Positions 63,448 to 64,000 of a stretch of 64,000 nucleotides of DNA are shown here, piece after piece. Under the pieces are notes generated by a model. The model was not told the origin of the DNA. It made no database searches and worked only from the letters and a program-made list of their open reading frames with translations. Every line of letters begins with the position of its first letter. The stretch's first letter is position 1. The stretch comes from Nakamurella sp. PAMC28650. Its GTDB lineage: Bacteria; Actinomycetota; Actinomycetes; Mycobacteriales; Nakamurellaceae. Where the stretch lies: the NCBI RefSeq assembly GCF_014303395.1, contig NZ_CP060298.1:4111001-4175000 (forward strand). Direction: 5' to 3'. The position numbers were made by a program, and so were the translations under genes.

Positions 63448-64000
63448 TCAGTACCGCGAAGAGTCACGGAGTTCGGTCGCGAGCACCGCCACCTGGGTCC
63501 GTCTCTCCATTCCCAGTTTGGCCAGCAGCCTGGAAACGTAGTTCTTGACGGTCTTCTCGGCCAGATACATCCGCTCCGCGATCTGTCGGTTCGTCATGCC
63601 TTCACCGACCAGATCCAGCACGGTCCGCTCCTGTTCGGTCAGTCCAGCCAGTGGACCCGGCTCCTTGACCCCCTCACGCAGTCGCCGCATCAGAGCCGCG
63701 GCCGCCCGATTGTCCAGCAGCGACTTCCCGGCTCCGACCGTGCGGACGGCCGACAGCAGTTCCATCCCTTTGATGTCCTTGATGATGTAGCCGCCCGCCC
63801 CCGCCAGGATCGCGTCCATCATCGCCTGCTCGTCGGTGAAGGACGTCAGCATCAGGCAGTTCAGCAGGGGCATCCTGGACTTCAGCTCGCGGCAGAGCTC
63901 GATGCCGTTCCCATCCGGAAGCCGGACGTCCAGCAGCACCACATCGGGCCGGAGGGCCGGCACCCTGGCCAACGCCTGCGAAACGGTGGCCGCCTGGCCG
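63448..64000 (-). CDS. devR: DevR/DosR-like NarL-family response regulator, N-terminus beyond the window
   Basis: 184 visible residues, the N-terminal about 30 being outside. Receiver domain: [20 protein letters not shown] with the phosphorylated Asp, [40 protein letters not shown]. LuxR-type DNA-binding domain: [58 protein letters not shown]. The match to mycobacterial DosR is close throughout, including KDIKGMEL and [20 protein letters not shown], so it should recognise the palindromes described in this island. Confidence 0.95.
   Translation of the reverse strand, partial: GQAATVSQALARVPALRPDVVLLDVRLPDGNGIELCRELKSRMPLLNCLMLTSFTDEQAMMDAILAGAGGYIIKDIKGMELLSAVRTVGAGKSLLDNRAAAALMRRLREGVKEPGPLAGLTEQERTVLDLVGEGMTNRQIAERMYLAEKTVKNYVSRLLAKLGMERRTQVAVLATELRDSSRY

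Overview
The window is a 64 kb stretch of very GC-rich actinobacterial chromosome. The close match of the DevR/DevS pair to mycobacterial DosR/DosS, the F420-type oxidoreductases, the 13E12 (DUF222-HNH) gene and the many GGDEF/PAS proteins point to a Nakamurella-like or related Frankineae soil actinomycete; this assignment is an inference. No tRNA, rRNA or CRISPR array was seen.

Layout. (1) 1-5 kb: DMT-type transporter (cut by the window edge), a helical protein, a PPOX-type flavin protein, a long acyl-CoA dehydrogenase and a short-LID adenylate kinase paralogue. (2) 5.2-15.2 kb: a LysR regulator and a branched-chain (valine/isobutyrate) acyl-CoA catabolic cluster: 3-hydroxyisobutyrate dehydrogenase, aldehyde dehydrogenase, isobutyryl-CoA-type dehydrogenase, 3-hydroxyisobutyryl-CoA hydrolase, enoyl-CoA hydratase, EtfB/EtfA and a class III CoA-transferase. 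(3) 15.3-24.4 kb: DUF2090 aldolase-like protein, membrane-anchored sulfite-oxidase-type molybdoenzyme, VIT1/CCC1 transporter, an IS30-family element, a 13E12 gene broken by an amber codon, a DUF2945 protein and a transglutaminase-like protein. (4) 24.5-31.9 kb: small enzymes, a GAF-PAS-GGDEF cyclase, YjbQ, an AlkA-type glycosylase, an alpha/beta hydrolase with a 5' frameshift, a decayed PAS-EAL-PAS gene and a HIT protein. (5) 31.9-38.4 kb: a reductive pyrimidine degradation unit: MocR-type regulator divergent from class III aminotransferase, beta-ureidopropionase, dihydropyrimidinase and a TIGR03842-type F420 oxidoreductase. (6) 38.4-50.1 kb: MsrA, a large GAF-PAS-GGEEF cyclase, a Tat-exported purple-acid-type phosphatase, HpcH/HpaI aldolase, D-2-hydroxyacid dehydrogenase, a polytopic membrane protein, a BLUF blue-light receptor, an SDR and an esterase. 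(7) 50.2-64 kb: a DosR/DevR-like hypoxia or dormancy island with two BON proteins, two CBS proteins, universal stress protein, alcohol dehydrogenase plus three-part proton-translocating transhydrogenase, DUF4342 protein, the DevS-like sensor kinase, an Acg-type flavin protein and the DevR regulator (cut by the window edge). Palindromes resembling the DosR box (GGGAC-N4-GTCCC) lie in five of its promoters.

Two window-wide patterns stand out. Short tandem repeats of 5-19 bp lie on or just beyond stop codons at about ten loci. Several regulatory or signalling genes are broken by single-base changes: 13E12 amber, PAS-EAL stop plus frameshift, hydrolase frameshift and MarR frameshift.
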